Both the position numbers and the translations under genes were made by a program. 28,834 bases of DNA, taken from IMG/VR virus record IMGVR_UViG_3300017740_000052, positions 1 through 28,834 of that record; one strand, given 5' to 3'. The notes beneath the pieces were generated by a model. The model was not told where the DNA came from. It was given only the letters and a program-made list of their open reading frames with translations, and did not search any database. Of the stretch, positions 14,064 to 22,883 are shown in pieces. The DNA is from a virus. Positions within the stretch are counted from its first letter, which is position 1; every line of letters starts with the position of its first letter.

Positions 14064-14197
14064 CAAATCAGAATCCTTTAAGTATTCAGAGTGTAACAGA
14101 ACTTTATATAGAAGATGTACTGACTTTCCTTTCATACGAGAAAGACGTTCGAGTATCTCAAAACATCAAGATGGATGCAGACAATACAAGACATTAA
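13437..14197 (+). CDS. Tail assembly chaperone, -1 frameshift (GT-like) product
   Basis: Reading the zero frame from 13437 to 14012 and then shifting by -1 gives a 253-residue protein (192 plus 61 residues). The added part runs AKTIHSKWGWYATIYELANQ and then ELYIEDVLTFLSYEKD. This stretch is clearly coding in character, with Trp and Tyr rich helices, and has no good start codon of its own. The WGWYATIYELA and LTFLSYEKD phrases match the downstream chaperone part in related phages. The extension ends at TAA 14195-14197 and overlaps the next gene. The exact shift site is inferred. The T run at 13936-13944 is a second, less likely site. Confidence 0.65.
14006..14042 (+). promoter_or_regulatory. 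Programmed -1 ribosomal frameshift signal
   Basis: The heptamer G AAA AAG at 14006-14012 is in the zero frame. After a 5-base spacer, a stem-loop runs from 14018 to 14042: ACCAT pairs with ATGGT, and TCAC with GTGG, with a GG bulge and the loop AGCAA. That makes 9 pairs at a usual distance for frameshift stimulators. The first base is G where a standard X XXY YYZ site would have A, so slipping relies on A-site and partial P-site re-pairing. Confidence 0.6.
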
Positions 14198-14636
14198 CAA
14201 CGCTCTACAAGAAATTGTAAACTCTCATAAAACATTGAAAAGTTTCCACACGTCTACGATTGATACATTGGACATGGAGAAGCTAAACGTAACTGACTAC
14301 CCGTTGCTGTATGGTCAATGCACAGGCGCAACGATGGAAGGTGGGGCTACTGTTTTTGCATATGAAATTATAGTGGGTGATCTTGTAATAGAGAAACAGC
14401 AGGAAATCATTACACAGATATACACGGAAACTTATTTATTGCTGCAAGACGTAGCAAGTCAGTTTGTGTTTAACGTCAACCAAGGCAGCGAAATATCGAA
14501 TGCTTGGAGTTTCGAATTGCCGTTGAACTGCACACCGTTTACAGCTAGGTTTGACAACCTGCTTACAGGGTGGAGTACACAGTTTGAGATTAAGCTACCC
14601 ACACCATTGAACCTCTGCATTGCTCCTTATGACTAA
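14175..14636 (+). CDS. Tail terminator/completion-like protein
   Basis: A 153-residue protein starting inside the end of the frameshift extension (23-base overlap). Features include DYPLLYGQCTGATMEGGATV, FAYEIIVGDLV, a helix TETYLLLQDVASQFVFNV, and near the end TPFTARFDNLLTGWSTQFEI with PLNLCIAP. This order of a beta core plus RFDN-x-x-GW-x-x-x-x-I is found in tail completion proteins of Bacteroidota phages. Such proteins cap the tail tube or join it to the head. It overlaps the next gene by 8 bases. The family call is from motif memory. Confidence 0.55.
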   Translation: MQTIQDINNALQEIVNSHKTLKSFHTSTIDTLDMEKLNVTDYPLLYGQCTGATMEGGATVFAYEIIVGDLVIEKQQEIITQIYTETYLLLQDVASQFVFNVNQGSEISNAWSFELPLNCTPFTARFDNLLTGWSTQFEIKLPTPLNLCIAPYD

Positions 14637-15240
14637 GTTAGAAGTAGAAATTAACGTAGGGCAAAACAGGTACTTGCTAAAGATGCCTAAGTTTTTGAAA
14701 GCGATCAAAGACTTGGGAGGCTATGTTGTGTCGGAGGCACAAAGCATTCTAGTAGAAAAGGACAAAGTGGTTACGGGTGCTTTGTCTGAGTCACTAGGGT
14801 TTGAACTGTCGGAAACTGCTACAGGCTTAACCATGTCATTTGGTGCTGATGTCCCTTATTGGGATTTTGTAGAGCAAGGAGTAAAAGGTGCAGCGTCTTC
14901 TGTGAAAGCACCCGACAGCGAATATCAATTTGGAAGTGGGACAGGTCAGAAGGGAGCGTTAAAGCCTGCGATTAGAAAATGGATAACAGATCGAGGCATA
15001 AGCAATCAGTCGTGGAGAGATAAGAAAGGGAGGTTTTTAAGTTACGATGCTATGTCGCAAAGGATAGCAAGAAGCGTTTACTTGACAGGCATTAAGCCTA
15101 CAGGTTATTATGCACTAGCATTTGACCATGCAGAAAAACAAGCACAGCGAAAACTAGGCACAGCGTTAACCAAAGACTTGCAGATATTCTACAACAGCAA
15201 CTTTGGCAAAGAGTATACAGTCACAATTAATTTAGGGTAA
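14629..15240 (+). CDS. HK97 gp10-like tail completion protein
   Basis: A 203-residue protein. The segment VVSEAQSILVEKDKVVTGAL followed by SLGFELSETATGLTMSFGAD and PYWDFVEQGVKG is typical of the HK97 gp10 family: a helix that ends TGAL, a beta hairpin, then the YA/PYW-x-x-VE-x-G motif. These proteins sit at the head-tail interface. The C-terminal half, with WRDKKGRFLSYDAMSQRIAR and TGIKPTGYYALAFDHAEKQ, is larger than in gp10 itself. The ATG at 14629 is preferred over an upstream TTG. A TAATG overlap couples it to the next gene. Confidence 0.7.
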   Translation: MTKLEVEINVGQNRYLLKMPKFLKAIKDLGGYVVSEAQSILVEKDKVVTGALSESLGFELSETATGLTMSFGADVPYWDFVEQGVKGAASSVKAPDSEYQFGSGTGQKGALKPAIRKWITDRGISNQSWRDKKGRFLSYDAMSQRIARSVYLTGIKPTGYYALAFDHAEKQAQRKLGTALTKDLQIFYNSNFGKEYTVTINLG

Positions 15241-16601
15241 TGGCATATCACGTAAGACAAACAAGCATAGGTTTACGCGGTTCGTATGACGAACTAATCT
15301 ATGTAGTTGAAGATGACTCAAACACAGGACTGCCTAAATACAGATATGCGTGTAGAGTAATTGTTGACTTAACTACCCAAGCTACTTTATCACAACTACC
15401 AAACAACGCAAGCTGTGCGGTTTTTAATCCACGAATCGTCGCTGCTCAAAGCGTAAAGCCCGATGAAGACAAATGGTTTTTAGGTCAATCAGCAAGCAAT
15501 TTACTGAGTACAAACACAAATGCCTTCAAGACTGTAACAATGCGCTTTGGCTATTACTCAGCAGCAGCCGCAAATTTACAGCCTACGCTAACGCTTGAAC
15601 AAGATTCAGATCAAACAGTACAGTTGGTATCAGGCAATTTTACCCTGCCTACGTCAACGGTCATTGAAACGACAGACAGCGATTCATACATACCTGATGA
15701 TTCAAACGCCTTGTTTCTTTCTGACACACCTTTAGTGGGAGGGGTGTACAAAAATTACGTGGTGTATGACACAGGCAAAACGACTTGGGCAACACTAGCT
15801 TTTATCAACACTACAGATTCTGACGCGAATTACATAAGCATTCGATATTATAATGGGTCAACGGTTTTAAGTCAAAACACACTAACTAACGAAAGTGCAA
15901 ATGGCGGTGCAACACCTAGCACTGTAACAGCAGACACTGAAAGGCTTCTTTATCTTGGAGTTGGAACAGCAAACTTTAATGGTCAATCAGGCACGTATTC
16001 ACCTGCACATTCAAGTAATGCAGGGTGGACACACTATGACATTATTTTATCAGACAACCAAGGCGATCCTTGGACATTTGCAGTTTCTGCCACATATAGG
16101 TTTGAGCGTTTAGACTGCAACAAGTTTCAGCAGGCAGGAGATTTTTACACGCTGCACTGGTGGAACAGCAAAGGTGGATTGGATAGCTTAGTGTTCAATG
16201 GCAAGTCAGAGTTAAGCCAAAACATTAGGCGCACAGAATACAGGGAGATTGGAGGTAACAGCTATGATGCAAATGGTCAAGGGGCAACGGCTTATAGCAA
16301 ATACAGCTACGAAGGAGGTAAGACACAATCAAACGCCATAACGACAACTACGTTTACATTAAATACAGCGTTTGGTGATCCTGCTACATTAAGTCCTTTG
16401 ATGATGTCGCTTATGAATAGCGAACGAGTATATATGACAGGCAGCGATAACTACGGCACAAACTCTACAGGGGCAGACAAGAACAAGACTGTACGAGTCA
16501 TAGTAGCTGACGGTTCGTTTCAACGCAAAACATCTGTCAATGATGGTTTGACTTCTTATGAGTTACAGGTAGATATTTCACGCTCACGCCCAACTAGGTA
16601 A
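15240..16601 (+). CDS. Large tail structural protein
   Basis: A 453-residue beta-rich protein. Towards the C-terminus it has DFYTLHWWNSKGGLDSLVFN followed by GKSELSQNIRRTEYR, a pattern (WxN-x-x-G-x-x-D-x-F-x-F-x-x-K-S, then R-x-x-Y) shared by tail proteins of flavobacterial phages. A Ser/Thr/Asn-rich N-terminal half suggests exposed domains, perhaps carbohydrate-binding. It lies between the gp10-like protein and the 1009-residue tail protein, coupled to both by TAATG overlaps. It could be a distal tail or baseplate component. A tail tube or sheath role cannot be excluded, although no sheath signature is visible. Confidence 0.5.
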   Translation: MAYHVRQTSIGLRGSYDELIYVVEDDSNTGLPKYRYACRVIVDLTTQATLSQLPNNASCAVFNPRIVAAQSVKPDEDKWFLGQSASNLLSTNTNAFKTVTMRFGYYSAAAANLQPTLTLEQDSDQTVQLVSGNFTLPTSTVIETTDSDSYIPDDSNALFLSDTPLVGGVYKNYVVYDTGKTTWATLAFINTTDSDANYISIRYYNGSTVLSQNTLTNESANGGATPSTVTADTERLLYLGVGTANFNGQSGTYSPAHSSNAGWTHYDIILSDNQGDPWTFAVSATYRFERLDCNKFQQAGDFYTLHWWNSKGGLDSLVFNGKSELSQNIRRTEYREIGGNSYDANGQGATAYSKYSYEGGKTQSNAITTTTFTLNTAFGDPATLSPLMMSLMNSERVYMTGSDNYGTNSTGADKNKTVRVIVADGSFQRKTSVNDGLTSYELQVDISRSRPTR

Positions 16602-19600
16602 TGGTACAATTAATAGCTAGAGAGCAAAGCGATAGTGCTGAACAAATTCAATTAGATACACCTAAAATATCTATTGAGTTAAATTTTCAGTTTCAGGATT
16701 TAGCAAAGCCGTTTGCAAGTCGAGTCCCATACAGTTTCAATTTTAAATTACCTGCTACTAGAACGAACCTAAAGTTTATGTCGTTCTATTACGACTACAA
16801 CGTTACAAAAGGAACGTTCAAAGCAACAAAACGTACTGGTGTTGACCTGTACGATAATGGCGTTTTGGTCATGTCAGGTATAATGCAACTGTTGAGCGCA
16901 ACAGAAGAAGAGTATACCGTAGTAGTATTTGAAGAGTTGGCAAGACTGTTTGAAGAAATAAAAGATTTGTCTTGGGAGCAGTTGTTTATTACTGAGGCAG
17001 GTACAGTTGATACTGATTTAGATCATTTTCTTACGTGGGACAACATCATTAGTAGTTGGTCATTAACAGACATAACTACGGGAAACGTAGGCAATGGAGT
17101 TATTGTATATCCCTTAGCAGATTATGGGGTAAGCAGCGCAACTAACGCTGAGTCAGCAGGCACAACTAGCGCAGGCTTTATGTATGATTCCGATGGTTAT
17201 AGCTTAGGAACAGGTGGATTAGACCCTGTTAACTTTAAGCCTGCCATACGTATACAGTACCTAATTAAATACATTTTTGAATACGCAGGTTTTGTATACA
17301 ACAGCACGTTTTTTGATAGCGCAGACTTTCAAAAGATTTATATGTTTCTTGCTACAGAAACAGAACGGGTACAATCAAGGGCAACATACGGATTTAAAAC
17401 AGGCTTGACTTCTGCGTTGAATATACCTACATCGCTAACGGGAATTTATCAAACCTTAAATTTTAACTTAGAAATAGGCAACCCGTTTTATGATCCTGAC
17501 GGACTGTCAACTAATGGACAATTTACAGCCCCATTTGATGGGTACTATTTACTACAAACAATGTTGCTAGTTGAAGTGCCTAACTATACTTCATTAGCAT
17601 CGTTTAACGTCAATGTTCGATTTGCTCAAAATGGAAACAGCTATAGTGGTACAAACTTTGTAAACACCTGTGACCCAACGGTAGTTAACGTAATTCAAAG
17701 TCAATCCTATTTACAGCTTGCACAAGGTGATGTAGTTGAAGTAGAATGCAGCACCAGTAATATTGATGACGCAACCCAAATTACAACAAACGATGGTAAT
17801 CTAGTTTCGTATTTTACTTTAGAAAGTTCTAGTGTTTCTACAGCTATAGTTGATGTGTCATCAAATTTTCCTGATGTTACCGTTGACAAATGGCTGAAAG
17901 CTATATTCGAAAAGTTCAACTTACGCATGGTTACTGATCGAGATGCTGTAGGCACAATTTATGTTGAGCCGTGGAATAATTGGTGGGACACGGGAGAAAG
18001 CAAGGACTGGACAAACAAAGTAGACGCTGACAGCATAACGATTGAACCAACTACTAAGTACCAAAAGAAATCAATAAAATTTTCTGATGGTGAGGGAGAA
18101 GATTTTTTAAATCAGTATTATCAATATCATCAGAAAAAAGTAAAAGGTTCATTTGTGTATGACAATGAAGACAATGATTTTGCAACTGGTGAAAGCGAAA
18201 CAAGTGATATATTTCAGCCTTTGCGTTTAAGGAAAATCTATCAAAACGCAGAAAACAACACTTCTAGTTTAGTTCCTAATGTACTTGTGCCTGTATTTTG
18301 GAGTTGGTCAGAAACCGACAACATTTATTTAAAAGAATTTGTTTCGTGTAAACCTGTGTTAGCATACTACAATGGTTTACAGTCCATAGGCAACGGAGTA
18401 ACTTTTAAATATGGCACGCAAAACAGCGCGGTTTATCCTTACTTCTCACAAAACAATAGTTACGGTGTTACAGAAAGCACTTTATCATTGTATTGGGGCT
18501 ATGGCTATCCAAGCAATTTGAACACGCCACCAATCAACGGGTACACAAAACAACAGCTATTTGACGTGTATTGGTTGCGTATGATAAATGAATTGTACGC
18601 AGAAGATAGTCGCTTAATGACAGCTAAGTTTTCACTAAACGCAGCAGACATATATAGTTTAAGGTTTAATGATCTACTGTATATCGAAGGCGCATATTGG
18701 AAATTAATAAGTCTAAAAAACTTTGCGCTTGATAATGAAAAATTAGCAAATGCAGAACTGATCAAAGTAATCAACGCACCAAATGCAAGAATTAGTTCTA
18801 ATTGTCAACTAGAAATAGCAGACTTTGGTCTGAATGCAGACGGCACAGTTGATTTTATTGACATAGAAACAGGATTGCCTGCTGATGCTACGCCTGAATG
18901 CTGTCAACTTAATGGTTTTATTTGGAGTGATTTACACAATAAATGTTTTCACAATACGGGAAATTCTCATGGTGGAGGGGGCACAAATCCAATTGGTTCA
19001 TTCGAAGATGCTGAACCAACAGGAGGCTATCCAAATAATCCTGCTGACGTAGGGGTATATAACGACATTAAAGTAACACCGTTCAATAATAATTTTATTT
19101 CAGGCGGTACGTATACAGCGGAATTTTTTGCAAGAACAACAAGTCAAAATAGCGTATCTGCTTATACAACGTCAGGCATGATGGATTTAAACGTTCCTGA
19201 TGATACGATTACTTATATTACTTATGACATAACTACAGTAGAGGTAGGGGGCACAAGTGGTACTCATGGTAATGCAGCGAATTTTACAGCGCGTACAGCT
19301 TTAGCAAACACTAGAACAGGCGCAACAACAGGCTGTACATTACGAACAATAGGCAACCCAACGATAATAAATAATCAAAGTGACGGTGGCACGCATGGCG
19401 CAATTAGCATAAATACTGCTCAACGTGGTATAGGTGCAGCAGGAACATATTCTCTGCAATGTTCAGGAAAATCAAATGTTATTGAAGATTGGTATATACG
19501 CGCAACTGTTCAAGTTGTAAGAATACCTGATGCTCAAGTAGTCCTAGGTGGCGATGCTTATTTTAATCTTACTCCTGACACAAAGATTACATTAAACGTA

Positions 19601-19630
19601 AGCCCTACAGAAACCTTAGAATTTAACTGA
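16601..19630 (+). CDS. Large tail tip / baseplate hub-like protein
   Basis: This is the longest protein here, 1009 residues. Its start (about residues 35-115) has DLAKPFASRVPYSFNFKLPA, TRTNLKFMSFYYDYNVTKGT and YDNGVLVMSGIMQLL, a domain that opens tail-tip proteins in phages of Bacteroidota. The middle holds many aromatic-rich beta segments. At about residues 780-800 there is a Cys cluster (ECCQLNGFIWSDLHNKC), then a Gly-rich linker GGGGT and a beta-sandwich-like C-terminal domain of about 190 residues that may touch the cell surface. It is placed upstream of the tape measure gene rather than downstream, which reverses the usual siphophage order. Confidence 0.6.
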   Translation: MVQLIAREQSDSAEQIQLDTPKISIELNFQFQDLAKPFASRVPYSFNFKLPATRTNLKFMSFYYDYNVTKGTFKATKRTGVDLYDNGVLVMSGIMQLLSATEEEYTVVVFEELARLFEEIKDLSWEQLFITEAGTVDTDLDHFLTWDNIISSWSLTDITTGNVGNGVIVYPLADYGVSSATNAESAGTTSAGFMYDSDGYSLGTGGLDPVNFKPAIRIQYLIKYIFEYAGFVYNSTFFDSADFQKIYMFLATETERVQSRATYGFKTGLTSALNIPTSLTGIYQTLNFNLEIGNPFYDPDGLSTNGQFTAPFDGYYLLQTMLLVEVPNYTSLASFNVNVRFAQNGNSYSGTNFVNTCDPTVVNVIQSQSYLQLAQGDVVEVECSTSNIDDATQITTNDGNLVSYFTLESSSVSTAIVDVSSNFPDVTVDKWLKAIFEKFNLRMVTDRDAVGTIYVEPWNNWWDTGESKDWTNKVDADSITIEPTTKYQKKSIKFSDGEGEDFLNQYYQYHQKKVKGSFVYDNEDNDFATGESETSDIFQPLRLRKIYQNAENNTSSLVPNVLVPVFWSWSETDNIYLKEFVSCKPVLAYYNGLQSIGNGVTFKYGTQNSAVYPYFSQNNSYGVTESTLSLYWGYGYPSNLNTPPINGYTKQQLFDVYWLRMINELYAEDSRLMTAKFSLNAADIYSLRFNDLLYIEGAYWKLISLKNFALDNEKLANAELIKVINAPNARISSNCQLEIADFGLNADGTVDFIDIETGLPADATPECCQLNGFIWSDLHNKCFHNTGNSHGGGGTNPIGSFEDAEPTGGYPNNPADVGVYNDIKVTPFNNNFISGGTYTAEFFARTTSQNSVSAYTTSGMMDLNVPDDTITYITYDITTVEVGGTSGTHGNAANFTARTALANTRTGATTGCTLRTIGNPTIINNQSDGGTHGAISINTAQRGIGAAGTYSLQCSGKSNVIEDWYIRATVQVVRIPDAQVVLGGDAYFNLTPDTKITLNVSPTETLEFN

Positions 19631-19794
19631 TGAAATACTGGATCAACGCCATAGGGTACGGCTTGCCTTTAGCTGTACGTTTAGCACAAGACGAAGAGCA
19701 AAAAGGTAAAAAGATGTGGATGCATTGGTACGGGAGACACGATTTAAAAGTTAGCGCGTTGAAGAAAATCAACTTAATACTGAAGAACAGATGA
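19630..19794 (+). CDS. Unknown 54-residue basic protein before the tape measure
   Basis: A short frame that starts at ATG 19630 in a TGATG overlap with the tail-tip gene and ends in an ATGA overlap with the tape measure gene. The product (MKYWINAIGYGLPLAVRLAQ, then KKMWMHWYGRHDLK and a basic helix) has a weakly hydrophobic first 20 residues and Trp-rich middle. Its tight coupling on both sides supports a real gene that might assist tail assembly. No family is recognised. Confidence 0.55.
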   Translation: MKYWINAIGYGLPLAVRLAQDEEQKGKKMWMHWYGRHDLKVSALKKINLILKNR

Positions 19795-21656
19795 GTAATG
19801 ACATGAACTTTAACCTGATCGGAGTCGATAAGGTTACACCTGCTGCTGAAAAAGCTACGCAATCATTAGATAATCTGAGTCAAAAAGCAGATCGTGCAGG
19901 TAAGCGAGTAGGGAAAACGGGTAGAACGGCAACAAAAGATTGGGCAGGGCTTGGTGATTTATTTTCAGGGCTATTACCTAGAGGTTTAAGTCGGACGCTA
20001 CGACAGTTTAAATCTACCCAACGATCAGTTTCACGATTAAGCAAAGGCTTTAAAGGATTAAAAAGTGCTATTGCTTCAACAGGAATTGGTTTACTTGTTG
20101 TCGCTTTGGGTGCAATCGTAGGATATTGGGATGACATATCAGCGGCAATCAACAGCGCGTCAGATGAAACAGACAAGCTAGTTGAGGAGAACAAAGAGTT
20201 AGTGCAAGCTGCAAAAGATCAGCTAGAAGCAATAAGTGCTACTGAGAATATTTTAAAATTGCAAGGAGCAACAGAAGAAGAAATCTTATCAATGCGCATG
20301 GCAGCTACAGATGAAGCTATAGCCGCGCAAAGAATCATGATTGACTCTTTAAAGCAGCAAAAGAAAGAACAAGCAGAAGCAGCACAAACAGCGAGCGATG
20401 TAGTAGCAGGTATTTTGACTTTAATTACAGCACCTATAGCAGCAGCCTTAGTAGCTATAGATGCAATAAGCGAAGGGCTAGTAAAGATTGGCGCATTAGA
20501 TGAAGCAACAAACTTAGCAGAAGGATTCTATTCAGGCATTGGTGATATGCTGTTTGATCCTGAAGGCATAGAAGAAGACGGTCAAAAGGCAATTGATGAA
20601 GCAGAAGAACAGCTTCAGCGTTTAGAAAATACACGAGCAGGCTATCAATTACGAGCCAATAAAAACGAGGAACAGGCAGAAGCAGCAGCGCAGAAGAAAC
20701 GAGATGATGCAGCTAGGAAGAGAGAGCAAGACGCGCAATTTGTAGCAGATCGGTTAGTCAAGATACAGGAAGAGATGTATTTGGCTATGATTGAGGATGA
20801 CATAATGCAGCAGAAGGAAAGGCGAAGGTTGCAGTATGAAGCAGATCAAGCAGAACTAAAAGCTAGGGGTGCAACATTTTCTCAGTTGCTAGTTTTAAAG
20901 CAACAGTATGATATGGATGTTGAGGCTTTAGACCAACAAGCACTTGACAGAAGGAATGCTAAAGAAAAAGAGCGACTAGATAAGGAGGCACAGCTTGCAG
21001 AAGAATTTCGACAGAAAGACTTAACAGATAAGCAGCTAGAAGAAGAAGCGGCATTTGCTGAATTTGAAAGACAGGAAGAGTTAGCAGGCACAAACGATGC
21101 GTTGCTGCTTGAAGCGTTTGAGGCTTACCAACTACAGAAAGATGCCATAGCTGAGAAATACAATCAAAAAGAGATTGATGAAAACCAAGAGGTAATAGAC
21201 CTTGAGATTCAAGGAAGGCAGGCACTAGCTAAAGGAGTAAGCGGTGTGTTTAAGCAAATGGGCAGGTTAGCAGAACAAAACAGCCAAGAGCAAAAGACAT
21301 TAGCTGTAGCAGACGTTTTGCTTAATCAAGCTATTGCAATGGCAAACGCAGTAAGAGGCGCATCAGAAACAGCCAAAGACCCTATTTCTTTAGGCGTGCT
21401 TATTACTACTATGGTTGGCGGTGTGCTTAGTAGCTTTGCAAGTATTAAGGGAATCCTAGATCAAGCAGGAACATCAGGCGGTAGCGTAGGTGGTGGTTCA
21501 ACTGGTCAAACGCGATCAGGCTTTAACACGCAAAGCACAGCACCTTTGCCTTCACGCTTAGAAACAGCAGGCAATGTACAGGCTTATGTAGTACAAAGTC
21601 AATTAGAAGGGCAGACAATACAATCAGAACAGTTAGCCGCTAAAACTACCCTTTAA
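19791..21656 (+). CDS. Tail tape measure protein
   Basis: A 621-residue protein, largely helical, with Ala, Gln, Glu and Lys-rich coiled coils (about 120-200 and 270-490). Hydrophobic segments lie at 98-113 (GIGLLVVALGAIVGYW), about 204-223 (VVAGILTLITAPIAAALVAI) and near 545-565 (LGVLITTMVGGVLSSFASIK). A Gly/Ser-rich stretch precedes the C-terminus. This is the standard tape measure design, which sets tail length and travels with the DNA. At about 0.15 nm per residue it predicts a tail near 93 nm, which fits a siphovirus. No lytic domain is visible. It is the last gene of the tail cluster. Confidence 0.85.
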   Translation: MSNDMNFNLIGVDKVTPAAEKATQSLDNLSQKADRAGKRVGKTGRTATKDWAGLGDLFSGLLPRGLSRTLRQFKSTQRSVSRLSKGFKGLKSAIASTGIGLLVVALGAIVGYWDDISAAINSASDETDKLVEENKELVQAAKDQLEAISATENILKLQGATEEEILSMRMAATDEAIAAQRIMIDSLKQQKKEQAEAAQTASDVVAGILTLITAPIAAALVAIDAISEGLVKIGALDEATNLAEGFYSGIGDMLFDPEGIEEDGQKAIDEAEEQLQRLENTRAGYQLRANKNEEQAEAAAQKKRDDAARKREQDAQFVADRLVKIQEEMYLAMIEDDIMQQKERRRLQYEADQAELKARGATFSQLLVLKQQYDMDVEALDQQALDRRNAKEKERLDKEAQLAEEFRQKDLTDKQLEEEAAFAEFERQEELAGTNDALLLEAFEAYQLQKDAIAEKYNQKEIDENQEVIDLEIQGRQALAKGVSGVFKQMGRLAEQNSQEQKTLAVADVLLNQAIAMANAVRGASETAKDPISLGVLITTMVGGVLSSFASIKGILDQAGTSGGSVGGGSTGQTRSGFNTQSTAPLPSRLETAGNVQAYVVQSQLEGQTIQSEQLAAKTTL

Positions 21657-21665
21657 TTTTACGGG

Positions 21666-21694
21666 TTGGTGTTACGCTTCTTTATATGTATATT
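21666..21694 (+). promoter_or_regulatory. Candidate promoter for the small-gene array
   Basis: TTGGTG at 21666-21671 and TATATT at 21689-21694 are 17 bp apart, a sigma-70-like arrangement (consensus TTGACA and TATAAT). It lies in the 57-base gap between the tape measure and the first small gene, where the leader would be about 13 bases. Bacteroidota promoters normally use TAnnTTTG, so it is a weak candidate that the phage sigma-like factor might use. Confidence 0.3.
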
Positions 21695-21713
21695 ATAGAC
21701 ATAGAACAAAGTC

Positions 21714-22007
21714 ATGAAAAAAACAGAACTATCTTATAACGGTTGGGCAAATCACGCAACATGGCTTGTTGCTGTTTGGGAATACATTGATTTAATTTCA
21801 GAAGGTTATTTTGAAGATGGTGATAAACCTGAAGATGTAAACGAGCGTGACGTAGAAGAAAGGTTTTATGATTATGTAGATGGTGAAATGCCTAACAACG
21901 GCATTATTTCTGACATGGTTAGTAACGCAACTTCAACGATTGATTGGAGAGAAATTACAGAACACGTTAAGGATCAGCTACAAGACAGGATTCTAGACAA
22001 CTTCTAA
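21714..22007 (+). CDS. Small acidic phage protein with YNGWxNHATW motif (DUF7249-like)
   Basis: A 97-residue protein with N-terminal LSYNGWANHATWLVAVWEYI. The motif YNGW-x-N-x-x-TW-x-V-x-x-W is widespread in phages in proteins of unknown function, recalled as DUF7249. The rest is very acidic: about 23 Asp/Glu against 8 Lys/Arg. It follows a 57-base gap with a candidate promoter and ends with a TAATG overlap with the next gene. It opens the array of small proteins between tail and head genes. Family assignment is from motif memory. Confidence 0.6.
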   Translation: MKKTELSYNGWANHATWLVAVWEYIDLISEGYFEDGDKPEDVNERDVEERFYDYVDGEMPNNGIISDMVSNATSTIDWREITEHVKDQLQDRILDNF

Positions 22008-22228
22008 TGAATATTCGTAGAGAACAAGATTTATTTGAAGACTACCTAGAATCGGTAGGCATGGAATATGACAGCGTATCAGGACTTACGCAGGTATTTA
22101 TGCGTTCAAATGATTACGATGTGTTCTTTACAGACAGGGGTATTGAGGTAGAAAGCTATGCACCTATGATGGGCAATGTAGAATTTATAAACGCTGATCA
22201 GTTGATTGATTGGTTTGAAGAACAATAG
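22007..22228 (+). CDS. Small acidic protein of the array
   Basis: A 73-residue acidic protein with a helix FEDYLESVGMEYDSV, then strands TQVFMRSNDYDVFFTDRGIE and a C-terminal helix NADQLIDWFEEQ. This alpha-beta pattern is compact and acidic. Its stop TAG lies inside a copy of the array linker sequence (ACAATAGAAAT) that precedes the next ATG. No function is recognised. Confidence 0.6.
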   Translation: MNIRREQDLFEDYLESVGMEYDSVSGLTQVFMRSNDYDVFFTDRGIEVESYAPMMGNVEFINADQLIDWFEEQ

Positions 22229-22232
22229 AAAT

Positions 22233-22514
22233 ATGAAGTATTTTCCACCTGCTATTATTGATGAGATTGCGGACAAAACAGATTGGAATGATCATAACGG
22301 TTCTGTTCTATTTCTTTTGATGTTTATGGACAAAGACGGAGTGCGAGGCTTAGATGGTTATATAGATGAGATTAAAGAAATTATAGAAATTCATCATGCC
22401 GCAAATTCTATGTCTACGGGATTAATTCGTCAACGTAGGCATTTAATGTTAGATGTTATGGACATTGTGTATGAGAACTACTCAAACGCAGATGAAGTGG
22501 CAATGGCTTTTTAA
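22233..22514 (+). CDS. Small acidic helical protein of the array
   Basis: A 93-residue protein starting at ATG 22233 (MKYFPPAIIDEIADKTDWND). A TTG further upstream is in frame but lies within the previous gene. The linker-like sequence ACAATAGAAAT directly before this ATG fixes the start. The product has helices SVLFLLMFMDKDGVRGLDGY and IRQRRHLMLDVMDIVYENY, and an acidic end. It is followed by the first standard 11-base linker. The function is unknown. Confidence 0.6.
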   Translation: MKYFPPAIIDEIADKTDWNDHNGSVLFLLMFMDKDGVRGLDGYIDEIKEIIEIHHAANSMSTGLIRQRRHLMLDVMDIVYENYSNADEVAMAF

Positions 22515-22525
22515 AAAACAGAGAT

Positions 22526-22711
22526 ATGGAAAATTACTTAGGACAATACATTGCTGACATTTTGCGCGATGCGTCAAGAGGAGTGTACAAAGACATTTAC
22601 AGCACAATGAACATTACTGATACTACTGATGAAATTTCAGAAGATTTTGTAGCAGCGATGGAAAATGAAATTGAAAATTTCGTTGACGATTACTTGTTGA
22701 ACCGATTCTAA
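22526..22711 (+). CDS. Small acidic protein of the array
   Basis: A 61-residue helical protein (MENYLGQYIADILRDASRGV, then TTDEISEDFVAAMENEIENF) with about 14 Asp/Glu against 4 Lys/Arg. It is bounded on both sides by the 11-base linker. It is amphipathic without a membrane segment. No family is recognised. Strong negative charge makes a DNA-mimic role possible but unproven. Confidence 0.6.
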   Translation: MENYLGQYIADILRDASRGVYKDIYSTMNITDTTDEISEDFVAAMENEIENFVDDYLLNRF

Positions 22712-22722
22712 ACAACAGAGAT

Positions 22723-22872
22723 ATGGAAAGAGAACTTTACAACCATCTTAGTGATGCTTTATCTGCCTTAGACCAAGGTATAGTTTCGGCACAAAACGCT
22801 GATAGACCTTTTATTGCAAATCTATTAGAAGATGCGTTTGACCTTGTAGACAAAGCCGAAAAGAGATTTTAA
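22723..22872 (+). CDS. Very small helical protein of the array (49 residues)
   Basis: Bounded exactly by 11-base linkers at 22712-22722 and 22873-22883, which is the main reason to call so short a gene. The product (MERELYNHLSDALSALDQGI, then NLLEDAFDLVDKAEKRF) looks like a two-helix hairpin. It resembles in length and pattern the 44-residue product at 23947, perhaps a distant duplicate. The function is unknown. Confidence 0.6.
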   Translation: MERELYNHLSDALSALDQGIVSAQNADRPFIANLLEDAFDLVDKAEKRF

Positions 22873-22883
22873 ACAATAGCTAT

